From: a bacterium | Lineage (GTDB): Bacteria > Gemmatimonadota > Gemmatimonadetes > Gemmatimonadales > Gemmatimonadaceae | Direction: 5' to 3' | Assembly: GCA_021813725.1 (NCBI GenBank) | Contig: JAKAJN010000018.1 | Coordinates: 1-36,282 of the forward strand | Length of the DNA stretch: 36,282 nucleotides | Shown here: piece by piece, positions 7,659 through 15,490 of the stretch | Layout: each line of letters starts with the position of its first letter | Numbering within the stretch: the stretch's first letter is position 1 | Position numbers and translations under genes: made by a program | Notes under the pieces: model-generated | What the model was told of the DNA's origin: nothing | The model's database searches: none | The model's input: the letters and a program-made list of their open reading frames with translations, nothing else

Positions 7659-7737
7659 GCATGGCAGGAGGTCGGGAGGAGGGCCCGGCTGATCGTGACC
7701 GGGAAGAGGGACCGGCTGATCGCAGGACCTGCCATGC
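7659..7737. repeat. Structured spacer: inverted repeat enclosing a 22-bp tandem pair
   Basis: GCATGGCAGG (7659-7668) is the exact reverse complement of CCTGCCATGC (7728-7737). Between them, two 22-base copies (7674-7695 and 7701-7722) differ at only two positions and share ACCGGCTGATCG or CCCGGCTGATCG; a 5-base spacer gives a period of 27. No open reading frame with coding character lies here. It may be a small repeat element or part of a non-coding transcript. Confidence 0.6.
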
Positions 7738-7775
7738 CGCCTTCGCGCTCGTGCGATGAGCGGAGCGGAGAGAGC

Positions 7776-7804
7776 GAAGGCCGCCCTAAAGTGGGGCGGC
7801 CTTC
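7776..7804. terminator. Bidirectional hairpin terminator between the lipoprotein gene and tRNA-Leu
   Basis: An 11-bp perfect stem, GAAGGCCGCCC (7776-7786) with GGGCGGCCTTC (7794-7804), has a 7-base loop. It lies just 3' of the minus-strand tRNA and 3' of the plus-strand lipoprotein gene, so it can serve both. The following U tracts are poor in either direction. Confidence 0.6.
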
Positions 7805-7820
7805 GTGCTTAACCTGCCAG

Positions 7821-7904
7821 TGCCCAGAGTGGGGATCGAACCCACATGAGGTTGCCCTCGCGGGATTTTGAGTCCCGTGCGTCTGCCAGTTCCGCCATCC
7901 GGGC
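7821..7904 (-). tRNA. tRNA-Leu (anticodon CAA)
   Basis: The minus strand folds as a class II tRNA of 84 bases. The acceptor GCCCGGA pairs with TCTGGGC (one G-T pair) before discriminator A. The D arm includes AACTGGCAGAC. The anticodon stem CGGGA/TCCCG holds loop CTCAAAA, giving anticodon CAA for UUG codons. The variable arm is GCGAGGGCAACCTC-like, and the T arm contains GTGGGTTCGATCCCCAC. CCA is not encoded after the discriminator base. Confidence 0.96.
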
Positions 7905-7984
7905 GATGCTCGCCGCGGCCGCTGGCCGCGCTCTACCCGGAACATAGCGGCGACGCCTCGGTGCTTCCAGCGCTCGCCCCGCAT

Positions 7985-7996
7985 TAACTTTGCCGG
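7985..7996 (+). promoter_or_regulatory. Possible -10 box for a leaderless hemH transcript
   Basis: TAACTT (7985-7990) is followed by six bases and then the hemH ATG, the spacing expected when transcription starts at the start codon. No ribosome binding site is present upstream of this ATG, which agrees with a leaderless message. The -35 region is weak, so this is tentative. Confidence 0.35.
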
Positions 7997-9034
7997 ATGC
8001 CTCGCCCCCATCTCCTGCTGATCAACCTGGGCACGCCGACGGCGCCGGAACCGGCGGCCGTGCGCGAGTTCCTCCTCGAGTTCCTGAGCGACCCGGAGGT
8101 CGTGGATCTCCCCGGCGTGCTCTGGCGTCCCTTCCTGAAGCGCGTGGTCCTCCGCCGGCGCCCGGCCCGCGTGGCCGCCCTGTATCGTTCCATCTGGGCC
8201 GAGGGAGGATCGCCCCTCCGTGTCGAGACCGACCGGATGGTGAGCGGCCTGCGCGCCATCGCCGGCGACCGGTTCACGGTGAGCGCGGCGTATCGGTACG
8301 GCCAGCCCTCCATCGACGCTGAGTTGGCCCGGCTGGCCCGCGAAGGCGATGGACCTATCGTTGCAGTGCCGCTCTTTCCACAGCGCACGGGATCGACAAC
8401 GGGGACGGCATTCGCACGCGCCTTCGACGTGGCGCGAAGCCTCGGGATCCAGAGCAGACTGCTCGCCCGCTGCATCGCCGCCGACGACGCCGGCTACATC
8501 GCCGCGCTCGCCGATCGGTGGGAGCGTGCGCTCGCCAGCGCGGCGGAGCCGCCTGAGCACCTCGTGATCTCGTTCCACGGCATTCCCGTGCGGTATGACC
8601 GACGCGAGCAGCGACAGTACTCGCGCGACTGCGAGGCGACGATGCGCGCGCTTCTCTCGCGCATCGGCTGGCCGGCCTCGCGCACGACGCTCGCCTATCA
8701 GTCGAAGTTCGGCCTGGAGCAGTGGCTCACCCCGGCCACCGCCGACGTGCTGAGCACGCTGCCCGCACGCGGTGTGCGGCGCGTGGCGATCATCACACCG
8801 GGGTTCCTCACCGAAGGACTCGAGACGCTCGAGGAGATCGGCATTCAGGGGAAGGAATCGTTTCTCCACGCGGGAGGCGCCTCGTATGTGCGCATCGGTG
8901 CCGTCGAGGCGCATCCCGCGATGCTCGACGCGCTCGGCACGATGGCGCTCTCGCCGCCCGAAGGACGGCGGTGTGCGCTGACGCAGTGCCGCGGTCGACT
9001 GTGCTGCGGCGCGGAGGCCGTGACAATTCCGTGA
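7997..9034 (+). CDS. hemH: Ferrochelatase
   Basis: HemH inserts Fe2+ into protoporphyrin IX to give protoheme, the last step of the pathway. The 345-residue protein begins with the family strand LLLINLGTPTAPEPAAVREFL. It has the catalytic-His motif SFHGIPVRY, the YQSKFGLEQWLTP segment and the acidic metal-path segment TEGLETLEEIGI. The C-terminal tail carries Cys326, Cys331, Cys336 and Cys337 (CALTQCRGRLCCG), which could hold an Fe-S cluster as in some other bacterial and animal ferrochelatases; the spacing here is unlike those I remember. hemA follows after 65 bases, so hemH is the only heme gene here not directly overlapping a neighbour. Confidence 0.96.
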   Translation: MPRPHLLLINLGTPTAPEPAAVREFLLEFLSDPEVVDLPGVLWRPFLKRVVLRRRPARVAALYRSIWAEGGSPLRVETDRMVSGLRAIAGDRFTVSAAYRYGQPSIDAELARLAREGDGPIVAVPLFPQRTGSTTGTAFARAFDVARSLGIQSRLLARCIAADDAGYIAALADRWERALASAAEPPEHLVISFHGIPVRYDRREQRQYSRDCEATMRALLSRIGWPASRTTLAYQSKFGLEQWLTPATADVLSTLPARGVRRVAIITPGFLTEGLETLEEIGIQGKESFLHAGGASYVRIGAVEAHPAMLDALGTMALSPPEGRRCALTQCRGRLCCGAEAVTIP

Positions 9035-9099
9035 CACAGCCTCCGGCCCCGGTCATAGACTACGGGTGGCGGTTCGACGGCCCCTAGCCTGGAGCGCAG

Positions 9100-10449
9100 G
9101 TGCACAAAGTCGGTGTGGTGGGCATCACGTGGCGCAGTCAGCGCAGCAGCCTCATCAACGAGATGACGATCGCCCGCGAGGCGCGGTCGGAGCGACTGCC
9201 GCAGCTGGCCGCCGAAATCGGGGCGCGAGAGCTGGTCTACCTCGCCACGTGCAACCGTGTGGAGGTGACCTTCGCGAGCGAAGGCGACGTGCCCCTCGCG
9301 GTGCTGCGTCGGCGCGTCTTCGCCGCGCTGACAGGGCGTGCTCCGGCCGCGGGCGAAGCCGAGCACGCCCTTCGCGCATGGCAGGGTGAGGGGGCGCTCG
9401 AGCACTTGCTGCTGCTGGCCGCCGGACTCGACTCGGCGCGCATTGGCGAGAATGAGGTGGCCGTGCAGCTGCGCGACGCGGCCGACACGGCGCGCAAGGC
9501 GGGGCTGCTGGGCTCCCATCTCGATCCCGTCTTCACGGAGGCCTTTCGCGTAGCCAAGCGCGTTCGCCCGCTTACCGAAGGGCGTGGCGGCGCGGTCTCG
9601 CTGGCCGACGTGGCAACCCGGCTCGCGGGCGAGCATCTGCGCCGCAGTCCGGGAACGGTGGGCCTCATTGGCGTATCGCCCATGACGATCCAGTCGGCGC
9701 ACCAGCTCGCCGCCGCCGGACATCGCGTGCTCGTGATCAACCGCACGCTGTCGAAGGCGGAGTCACTCGCCGCCGAGGTCGGTGGAACGGCGTGTTCGCT
9801 CGAGCGATTCCGCGAGGCACCCGACCCCGTCTCTGCGCTGGTCCTTGCGGCCGGAGGGACCGATCCGATTCTGTCGCGCTCCGATCTCGAGCGCATCGCC
9901 GCCCGCACGGCCACTGGGGAGGCGCCGCTGCTCATTGATCTCGGCGTACCCCCCAACGTGCTCCCGGAGGACGCGGCGGCCGCCGACGTGCCGCGCCTCG
10001 GAATGGACGCAATCATCGATTCCTCCACCGAGGACCGCGAGCGTACGCGCCTTGAGTTCGCCGAAGCGCGGGCCGTCGTGGACAAGGCCCTCGAGGACGT
10101 GCGGCGCGAGGCGGCGGAGCGGTTGGTCGGACCGATGATCGGCGAATTGCGTCGGCGCTACCGCCACACGGCGCTCGAGGGCGTTCAGCGCCTCGTCGAC
10201 AAGGAACTCGCCGGGCTCGGCGACGCCGAACGCGAGATCGTGACGCGCTGGGCGGAAACACTCTCGCGCCGCTTCGCGCACCTCCCCGCCGTTGGCCTGC
10301 GCGAGCTCGCGTTTCGCGTCGGCCCGTCCGCCGTCGCCGCGTTCTTCGAGGGAACAGATCCGGAGCTGGCGCGCGAACTGCAGGCCGCCGCGGATCGCGA
10401 GGGCATGGGAGTGGACACGGAAACCGACAACGCGATGGAGACGGCATGA
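9100..10449 (+). CDS. hemA: Glutamyl-tRNA reductase
   Basis: HemA reduces glutamyl-tRNA to glutamate-1-semialdehyde, the first committed step of the C5 pathway. The 449-residue protein has the catalytic cysteine in LATCNRVEV (near residue 51), the substrate region LLLAAGLDSARIGENEVAVQL, the FRVAKRVRPLTE helix and a Rossmann domain starting at TVGLIGVSPMTIQSAHQL. That glycine-rich loop departs from the usual GxGxMG form. The long C-terminal dimerisation helix region is present. Translation starts at GTG 9100 with GGAG upstream. The stop overlaps the hemC start by ATGA. Being first in the coupled unit, it is the natural control point. Confidence 0.96.
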   Translation: MHKVGVVGITWRSQRSSLINEMTIAREARSERLPQLAAEIGARELVYLATCNRVEVTFASEGDVPLAVLRRRVFAALTGRAPAAGEAEHALRAWQGEGALEHLLLLAAGLDSARIGENEVAVQLRDAADTARKAGLLGSHLDPVFTEAFRVAKRVRPLTEGRGGAVSLADVATRLAGEHLRRSPGTVGLIGVSPMTIQSAHQLAAAGHRVLVINRTLSKAESLAAEVGGTACSLERFREAPDPVSALVLAAGGTDPILSRSDLERIAARTATGEAPLLIDLGVPPNVLPEDAAAADVPRLGMDAIIDSSTEDRERTRLEFAEARAVVDKALEDVRREAAERLVGPMIGELRRRYRHTALEGVQRLVDKELAGLGDAEREIVTRWAETLSRRFAHLPAVGLRELAFRVGPSAVAAFFEGTDPELARELQAAADREGMGVDTETDNAMETA

Positions 10450-11369
10450 AGTTGCGCATTGGCACCCGCGGCTCAGCGCTGGCGCTGGCCCAGGCGAACG
10501 ACGTGGCGGCGCGATTGGCGGCGCTGGGGCACGACCCGGAGATCACCGTCATCTCGACGACGGGGGACCGGGTGACCGACCGCGCATTCACGGAGGTGGG
10601 CGCCTTTGGCATCTTCGTGCGCGAAATCGAGTCCGCCCTGCTCGATGGACGCGTGGACCTCGCGGTGCATTCGTACAAGGACCTCCCCTCGGAGAGTCCG
10701 AAGGAACTCGTCATCGCGGCTGTTCCGGAGCGCGAGGATGTTGCCGACCTCCTCCTCGTCCGGCGCGAGGCCTGTGACACGCGGCAGCCGATTCCCGTGA
10801 AGACCGGTGCCACGGTGGGGACCTCCGCCGCCCGCCGACGCGCCTTCCTCCTGCATCAGCGCCCCGATCTCAAGACGGCGCTGCTGCGCGGCAATGTCCC
10901 CACGCGCCTCCGCGCGCTGGTCGAAGGGCGCTTTGACGCGATCATCCTCGCGGCAGCCGGCCTGACGCGGCTGCGCCGCAGTGGAGCGGACCTGCCGGAT
11001 CTCGAGGCGGGCGACATCACGACGATTCGCCTCGACCCACAGCAGTTCGTGCCCGCCCCGTCGCAGGGGGCAATTGCGGTGCAGGTGCGCCGCGACGCCC
11101 CGCTGGTGCACGCGGTTGTCGCCGCGATCGACGATTACGCCACGTCACGTGCATTGCGCGCCGAGCGCGGTGCGCTGGCGCGCGCCGAGGCCGGGTGCTC
11201 GCTGCCGTTCGGCGCGTGGTGCACGGAGACGCCGGATGCGACCCTCACGTTGGTCACCGCGCTTGCCGATGACGACGGCGTCGTGCGCCGGGTGCAGGTG
11301 TCGGGCTCCGACCCGGACGCCGTGGCCGACGCCGCGTGGGAGCGCCTCGCCGCCGGACGGACGACCTGA
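10446..11369 (+). CDS. hemC: Hydroxymethylbilane synthase (porphobilinogen deaminase)
   Basis: HemC joins four porphobilinogen molecules into the linear tetrapyrrole hydroxymethylbilane. The 307-residue protein starts with the signature LRIGTRGSALALAQANDVAA. It carries DLAVHSYKDLPSE, the arginine-rich GTSAARRRAFLLHQRPDL segment, the RGNVPTRLRALVEG motif and the cofactor-attachment cysteine in ARAEAGCSLPFGAW. Length is normal. It overlaps hemA by ATGA at the start and hemD by one base (TGATG) at the end. Confidence 0.97.
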   Translation: MKLRIGTRGSALALAQANDVAARLAALGHDPEITVISTTGDRVTDRAFTEVGAFGIFVREIESALLDGRVDLAVHSYKDLPSESPKELVIAAVPEREDVADLLLVRREACDTRQPIPVKTGATVGTSAARRRAFLLHQRPDLKTALLRGNVPTRLRALVEGRFDAIILAAAGLTRLRRSGADLPDLEAGDITTIRLDPQQFVPAPSQGAIAVQVRRDAPLVHAVVAAIDDYATSRALRAERGALARAEAGCSLPFGAWCTETPDATLTLVTALADDDGVVRRVQVSGSDPDAVADAAWERLAAGRTT

Positions 11370-12103
11370 TGTCGCGCTCGCTCCGCGGTCGCAACATCGT
11401 ACTCACCCGCGCCCCCGACGACGCGCGCGTTTGGGCGCGCACGCTCATCGGAATGGGCGCGAAGCCCGTGATCTTCCCCTGCCTCACCGTCGCACCCATC
11501 GCCGATGACGCGACCAAGACGTCGCTGCGCCGCGCCGTGGACGACGCCGACTGGTTGCTGCTGTTCTCGCGGCGGGGCGTCCACTTTGCGGCTGACCTGC
11601 TCGACAGCGAACTCCCCCAGCGCCTGCGCGTGGGCGTGGTTGGTCCGTCGAGCGCCGAGGCGGCGCGCGAGCGGTTCGGCCGCGTGACGCTCGTGCCGGC
11701 CATCACCACCGCGATTGGATTGGCCGACGAACTGGCCTCCATTGCCACGTCCGGCGCGGCCCAACCGCCGCATGTCGTACTTGCCGGCGCGGCGAGCGGG
11801 CAGGAGGACGCCGAGGATATTCTCGCCACGGCCGGCATGCGGGTCACCAGCATCCCGATCTATCGCACGCTGCCCGCCCCGTCCGAAGTTCCTCGGCATG
11901 AGTTCCCCGTGCATCGCCAGACGGACATTCTCGTGGCAAGTCCGTCAGCGGTGATTGGCTTGATGAACCGCGCCAACGTGCCCCCGACGGCCCGGGTCAT
12001 CACGATTGGTCCTACCACCACCGCGGCGGCCCGCGCCGCGGGACTACACGTCGCCGCTGAAGCGCGACGCCCCGGCCTTGCCGGACTGCTGGAGGTATTG
12101 TGA
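11369..12103 (+). CDS. hemD: Uroporphyrinogen-III synthase
   Basis: HemD closes and isomerises hydroxymethylbilane to uroporphyrinogen III. The 244-residue protein shows the two-lobed, weakly conserved family pattern: RNIVLTRAPDDARVWARTL at the start, DADWLLLFSRRGVHFAADLL, the central VVLAGAASGQEDAEDIL, the IPIYRTLPAP hinge, then ILVASPSAVIGLM and VITIGPTTTAAARAAGL. The start at 11369 is chosen because it overlaps the hemC stop as TGATG, like the other junctions; the upstream ATG at 11336 lies inside hemC. The stop overlaps hemB by GTGA. Confidence 0.92.
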   Translation: MSRSLRGRNIVLTRAPDDARVWARTLIGMGAKPVIFPCLTVAPIADDATKTSLRRAVDDADWLLLFSRRGVHFAADLLDSELPQRLRVGVVGPSSAEAARERFGRVTLVPAITTAIGLADELASIATSGAAQPPHVVLAGAASGQEDAEDILATAGMRVTSIPIYRTLPAPSEVPRHEFPVHRQTDILVASPSAVIGLMNRANVPPTARVITIGPTTTAAARAAGLHVAAEARRPGLAGLLEVL

Positions 12104-13101
12104 GCACTCATTCGTCCTCGCCCGTCGGCCGGCAGCGTCCGCGCCGCCTTCGTCAGACCGCCGCACTGCGCGATCTCGTCGCCGAGACGCGCCTGCATCC
12201 ATCGCAGTTCGTGATGCCGCACTTCGTGCTCCCGGACGACGCGGCGGAGGAGACCATCGCCTCGATGCCGGGTATCGGGCGCCAGGGCGTCACGCCGCTG
12301 CTGCGCACCATCGAGGGCGACCTCAAGCTCGGCATCCGCGCGGTGCTGCTCTTCGGCGTGCCGGCGGCAGGCACCAAGGATGCCGCCGGGTCGCCGGCGT
12401 ACGATGCCAAGGGGACGGTGCCGCGCGCCGTGAGCGCGCTCAAGCGTGCTTTCGGGCCGGATCTGGTGGTCATCACCGACGTCTGCCTCTGCGCCTACAC
12501 GAATCACGGCCATTGCGGCGTGCTCGTGGACGGGTACGTGGACAACGACCTGTCGCTCGAACCGCTGACGCGCATGGCGGTGGCGCACGCGGCCGCCGGC
12601 GCGGATCTGGTGGGCCCCTCGGACATGATGGACGGGCGCATCGCCGCGTTGCGCGACGGCCTCGACGCCGCCGGCCACGTCCGGACGGGGATCATGTCGT
12701 ACTCGGTGAAATACGCGTCGAGCTACTACGGCCCGTTCCGCGACGCTGCCGACTCGTCGCCGCAGCACGGCGACCGCCGCAGTTACCAGATGGATCTGCG
12801 CAACGCCGGCGAGGGTGAACGCGAGGCGCTGCTCGATGCAGCGGAAGGCGCGGACATCCTGATGGTGAAACCGGCGCTCGCCTATCTCGACGTGATCAGC
12901 CGCGTGCGCGCCGTGTCCACGCTGCCGCTGGCCGCGTACAATGTCTCCGGCGAGTACTCGATGGTGAAGGCGGCGGCGGCGAACGGCTGGGTTGATGAGC
13001 GGCTTGTCGTGCGCGAGAACCTGCACGCCATCGCGCGCGCCGGCGCCGACATTCTCATCACCTACCACGCGCGCGAGGCGCTGCGCGAGGGATGGCTGTG
13101 A
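12100..13101 (+). CDS. hemB: Porphobilinogen synthase (delta-aminolevulinate dehydratase), zinc type
   Basis: HemB condenses two 5-aminolevulinate molecules to porphobilinogen. The 333-residue protein has a three-cysteine cluster in TDVCLCAYTNHGHCG, which marks the zinc-dependent class. The Schiff-base lysines are in MSYSVKYASSYYGPF and ILMVKPALAYLD. YNVSGEYSMVKAAA is the usual C-terminal signature. Translation begins at GTG 12100, overlapping the hemD stop. The end overlaps the hemL ATG by 10 bases. Confidence 0.97.
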   Translation: MSTHSSSPVGRQRPRRLRQTAALRDLVAETRLHPSQFVMPHFVLPDDAAEETIASMPGIGRQGVTPLLRTIEGDLKLGIRAVLLFGVPAAGTKDAAGSPAYDAKGTVPRAVSALKRAFGPDLVVITDVCLCAYTNHGHCGVLVDGYVDNDLSLEPLTRMAVAHAAAGADLVGPSDMMDGRIAALRDGLDAAGHVRTGIMSYSVKYASSYYGPFRDAADSSPQHGDRRSYQMDLRNAGEGEREALLDAAEGADILMVKPALAYLDVISRVRAVSTLPLAAYNVSGEYSMVKAAAANGWVDERLVVRENLHAIARAGADILITYHAREALREGWL

Positions 13102-14402
13102 GCGCGGGGCCTGGATCCCGCGCCTGGATGGAGCGCGCCGCCCGGGTCATTCCGGGCGGCGTGAGCTCTCCGGTGCGCGCGTTCAAGTCGGTGGGCGGGA
13201 CGCCACTCGTGTATCGGCGTGGCGACGGCGCCTTCCTGGAAGATGTGGACGGCCGCCGCTACGTGGACTTCGTCTGTTCGTGGGGACCGCTGATCCTCGG
13301 CCACGCCCACGCCGACGTTCGCCAGGCGATCGTCGCAGCCGTGGAACGCGGCACAACCTTCGGTGCCCCTGGCGAGACCGAGATCGAGCTCGCGGAGCAC
13401 ATGACCGCGGCGTACCCCGGCCTCGAGCAGGTGCGCTTCGTGTCGTCCGGCACCGAGGCGGTGATGAGCGCCATCCGCGTGGCGCGCGGATTTACCGGCC
13501 GCGACAAGATCGTGAAGTTCTCCGGCTGCTATCACGGACACGCCGATCACCTGCTCGTCGCCGCGGGCTCCGGACTGGTGACCTTCGGCCACCCGTCGTC
13601 GGCGGGCGTTCCCGACGCCTTCGCGCGCGAGACGGTGGTGCTCCCGCTGGATGACGAGGGGCGCCTCATCGACCTGTTGCGCCGCGAGGGAGACAGGATC
13701 GCCGCGGTCATCATTGAACCGGTGCCGGCGAACAACGGTCTGCTCCTCCAGCGGCCGGAGTTCCTGACGACGCTGCGCGACGAGACGCACCGCGCCGGCG
13801 CGCTGCTGATTTTCGACGAAGTGATCAGCGGCTTCCGCGTGGCGCGCGGTGGTGCGGCGGAGCGCTACGGCATCACGCCGGATCTCGCGACGTTCGGCAA
13901 GATCATCGGCGGCGGGCTGCCCGTGGGTGCGTTCGGCGGTCGCCGCGATGTGATGCAGCGGCTCGCCCCGGTCGGACCGGTCTACCAGGCGGGGACGCTC
14001 TCCGGCAATGCGGTGGCCATGGCGGCGGGGCTCACGACGCTCCGCCTGCTCGACACGCTCAAGGCGTGGACGACCCTCGAGTCGCTTGGCAGTGCACTCG
14101 AATCGGCGCTGCAACCCGTGCTGGCCCAGGCGCCGTACCCGGCCCAGGTGGCCCGCGTCGGCTCGCTCTTCTGGATCTACCTCGAAGGCGGGGCGATGCC
14201 GCGGGCCGCGGAACAGGTGAACGCCACCGCCGGCACGCGATACGGCCCCGTCTTTCACGCCCTGCTGGAGCAGGGCATCGCATTGGCACCGTCGGCGTAT
14301 GAGGTAGGTTTCCTGTCGCTGGCCCACGACCGCACTCATGTTGCACAGCTGGCGTCGGCGCTCGCCGCCGCCCTGACTTCGTCACCGCTGCCCCCTGCAT
14401 GA
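13092..14402 (+). CDS. hemL: Glutamate-1-semialdehyde 2,1-aminomutase
   Basis: HemL converts glutamate-1-semialdehyde to 5-aminolevulinate with PLP and completes the C5 route started by HemA. The 436-residue protein has IPGGVSSPVRAF near the N-terminus, VRFVSSGTEAVMSAIRVARG, the SGCYHGHADHLLVAAGSG segment, LIFDEVISGFRVARGG and the PLP-lysine motif LATFGKIIGGGLPVGAFGG. The annotated start is ATG 13092; GTG at 13098 (residue 3) would give a GTGA overlap like the neighbouring junctions and is equally possible. The stop overlaps the next kinase gene by ATGA. Confidence 0.97.
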   Translation: MAVSAGPGSRAWMERAARVIPGGVSSPVRAFKSVGGTPLVYRRGDGAFLEDVDGRRYVDFVCSWGPLILGHAHADVRQAIVAAVERGTTFGAPGETEIELAEHMTAAYPGLEQVRFVSSGTEAVMSAIRVARGFTGRDKIVKFSGCYHGHADHLLVAAGSGLVTFGHPSSAGVPDAFARETVVLPLDDEGRLIDLLRREGDRIAAVIIEPVPANNGLLLQRPEFLTTLRDETHRAGALLIFDEVISGFRVARGGAAERYGITPDLATFGKIIGGGLPVGAFGGRRDVMQRLAPVGPVYQAGTLSGNAVAMAAGLTTLRLLDTLKAWTTLESLGSALESALQPVLAQAPYPAQVARVGSLFWIYLEGGAMPRAAEQVNATAGTRYGPVFHALLEQGIALAPSAYEVGFLSLAHDRTHVAQLASALAAALTSSPLPPA

Positions 14403-15490
14403 ACCTGCATCACTCGCAGCGCCGCCTTCGCTCGATGCAAATCGGCTTCCTCGTGCTGCTCCTCGCGTCCAGCGCGCAGCTGGCGTGGTGGCTGTACGAC
14501 CAGGTGGCGTACTCGCGCGAGATGCAGCGGCGGCTCGAGGCGACCCAGCAGGCCGACCTCAGCCAGGCGCAGGCCCTGCTCCGCGCCGGCGTGGCCCGTG
14601 ACTCGGTGGCGCTGCTCTTTCCCACGCTCGACATCGGTGCGGCCGCCGTCACCCTGCGGCCGGCGACCACCGCCACGCTCCTCACGGAGCGCGCGCGGCG
14701 GCTCAACCGCTACGCCTGGGAAGGCGGCTTCTTCATGCTGGTGCTCGTGGCCGCGATGTTCGTGGTGCACCGGAGTCTGCTCGAGCAGGGCGAGTTGCAC
14801 CGACGACAGGAAGGCTTTCTTGCGTCGGTCTCTCACGAGCTGAAGAGCCCGCTGGCGTCGCTGCGCCTGTCCGCCGAGACCCTGGCCCTGCGCAATCCGA
14901 CGCCCGAGCGTCGCATCGAGCTGGTGCACCGGCAAATTCAGGACCTCACGCGGCTTGAGCGCCTGATCGGCAACATCCTCGACACGTCGCGTCTCGCCCA
15001 GCCCGCGCTGCACAGCGCGCCGGAAGCGCTCGCGCTGGCCAGCGAAGCGCGGCAGGCCATGGACGAACTGGGCTTCCAGGCGAGCGAAACGAAGACGGTG
15101 CTCCGGGCCGAGATTCCGGAGGACCTGCAGATCTTCGCCGACCGCGACGCGGTGCGGACGATCTTCCGCAACCTGTTGCACAACGCCATGCGGGCGGCGG
15201 AGGGCGGACGCGTCACCGTGACGGCCGGTACCGAGGAACATCAGGCCGTGCTGCGGGTCGCCGATGACGGCATCGGGTTCGACCCGGAGTTCGGCCAGAA
15301 GATCTTCGGCAAGTTTTATCGCCTTGATGACGAACGGCACGTCAGTCGCAGTGGCACCGGCCTCGGGCTCTATCTCGTGCGCCGGCTTGTCGAGTTGGAC
15401 GGCGGCACGGTCCGCGCGCACAGCGACGGCCCCGGCCGCGGCGCCGTCTTCACCGTGCACTGGCCCCTCGCTCCCCATTCCCACGCATGA
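14399..15490 (+). CDS. Membrane sensor histidine kinase embedded in the heme operon
   Basis: A 363-residue kinase. The first membrane segment is at about residues 13-33 and the second at about 108-125. Between them lie about 75 residues predicted to face the periplasm, with no recognised sensor domain. HisKA follows, with phosphoacceptor His146 in FLASVSHELKSPLASLRLS. The ATPase domain shows the N box IFRNLLHNAMRAAE, G1 VADDGIGFDPE, the F box IFGKFYRLD and G2 SGTGLGLYLVRRLVE. Start and stop overlap hemL and the following regulator gene by ATGA. Its position inside the heme unit suggests it senses heme, porphyrin, iron or redox state, or simply needs co-expression; the signal is unknown. Confidence 0.94.
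   Translation: MNLHHSQRRLRSMQIGFLVLLLASSAQLAWWLYDQVAYSREMQRRLEATQQADLSQAQALLRAGVARDSVALLFPTLDIGAAAVTLRPATTATLLTERARRLNRYAWEGGFFMLVLVAAMFVVHRSLLEQGELHRRQEGFLASVSHELKSPLASLRLSAETLALRNPTPERRIELVHRQIQDLTRLERLIGNILDTSRLAQPALHSAPEALALASEARQAMDELGFQASETKTVLRAEIPEDLQIFADRDAVRTIFRNLLHNAMRAAEGGRVTVTAGTEEHQAVLRVADDGIGFDPEFGQKIFGKFYRLDDERHVSRSGTGLGLYLVRRLVELDGGTVRAHSDGPGRGAVFTVHWPLAPHSHA

Noticed and set aside
7328-9037. 569-codon minus-strand open frame
   Set aside because: It covers the coiled-coil lipoprotein gene, the tRNA and hemH on the opposite strand and has no domain; the opposite-strand genes are unambiguous.
8900-9099. Separate promoter between hemH and hemA
   Set aside because: TAGACT at 9056-9061 resembles a -10 box, but no acceptable -35 box lies at the right distance.
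11860-14339. Two long minus-strand open frames (402 and 425 codons)
   Set aside because: They are antisense to hemD-hemB and hemL, which carry all family motifs.
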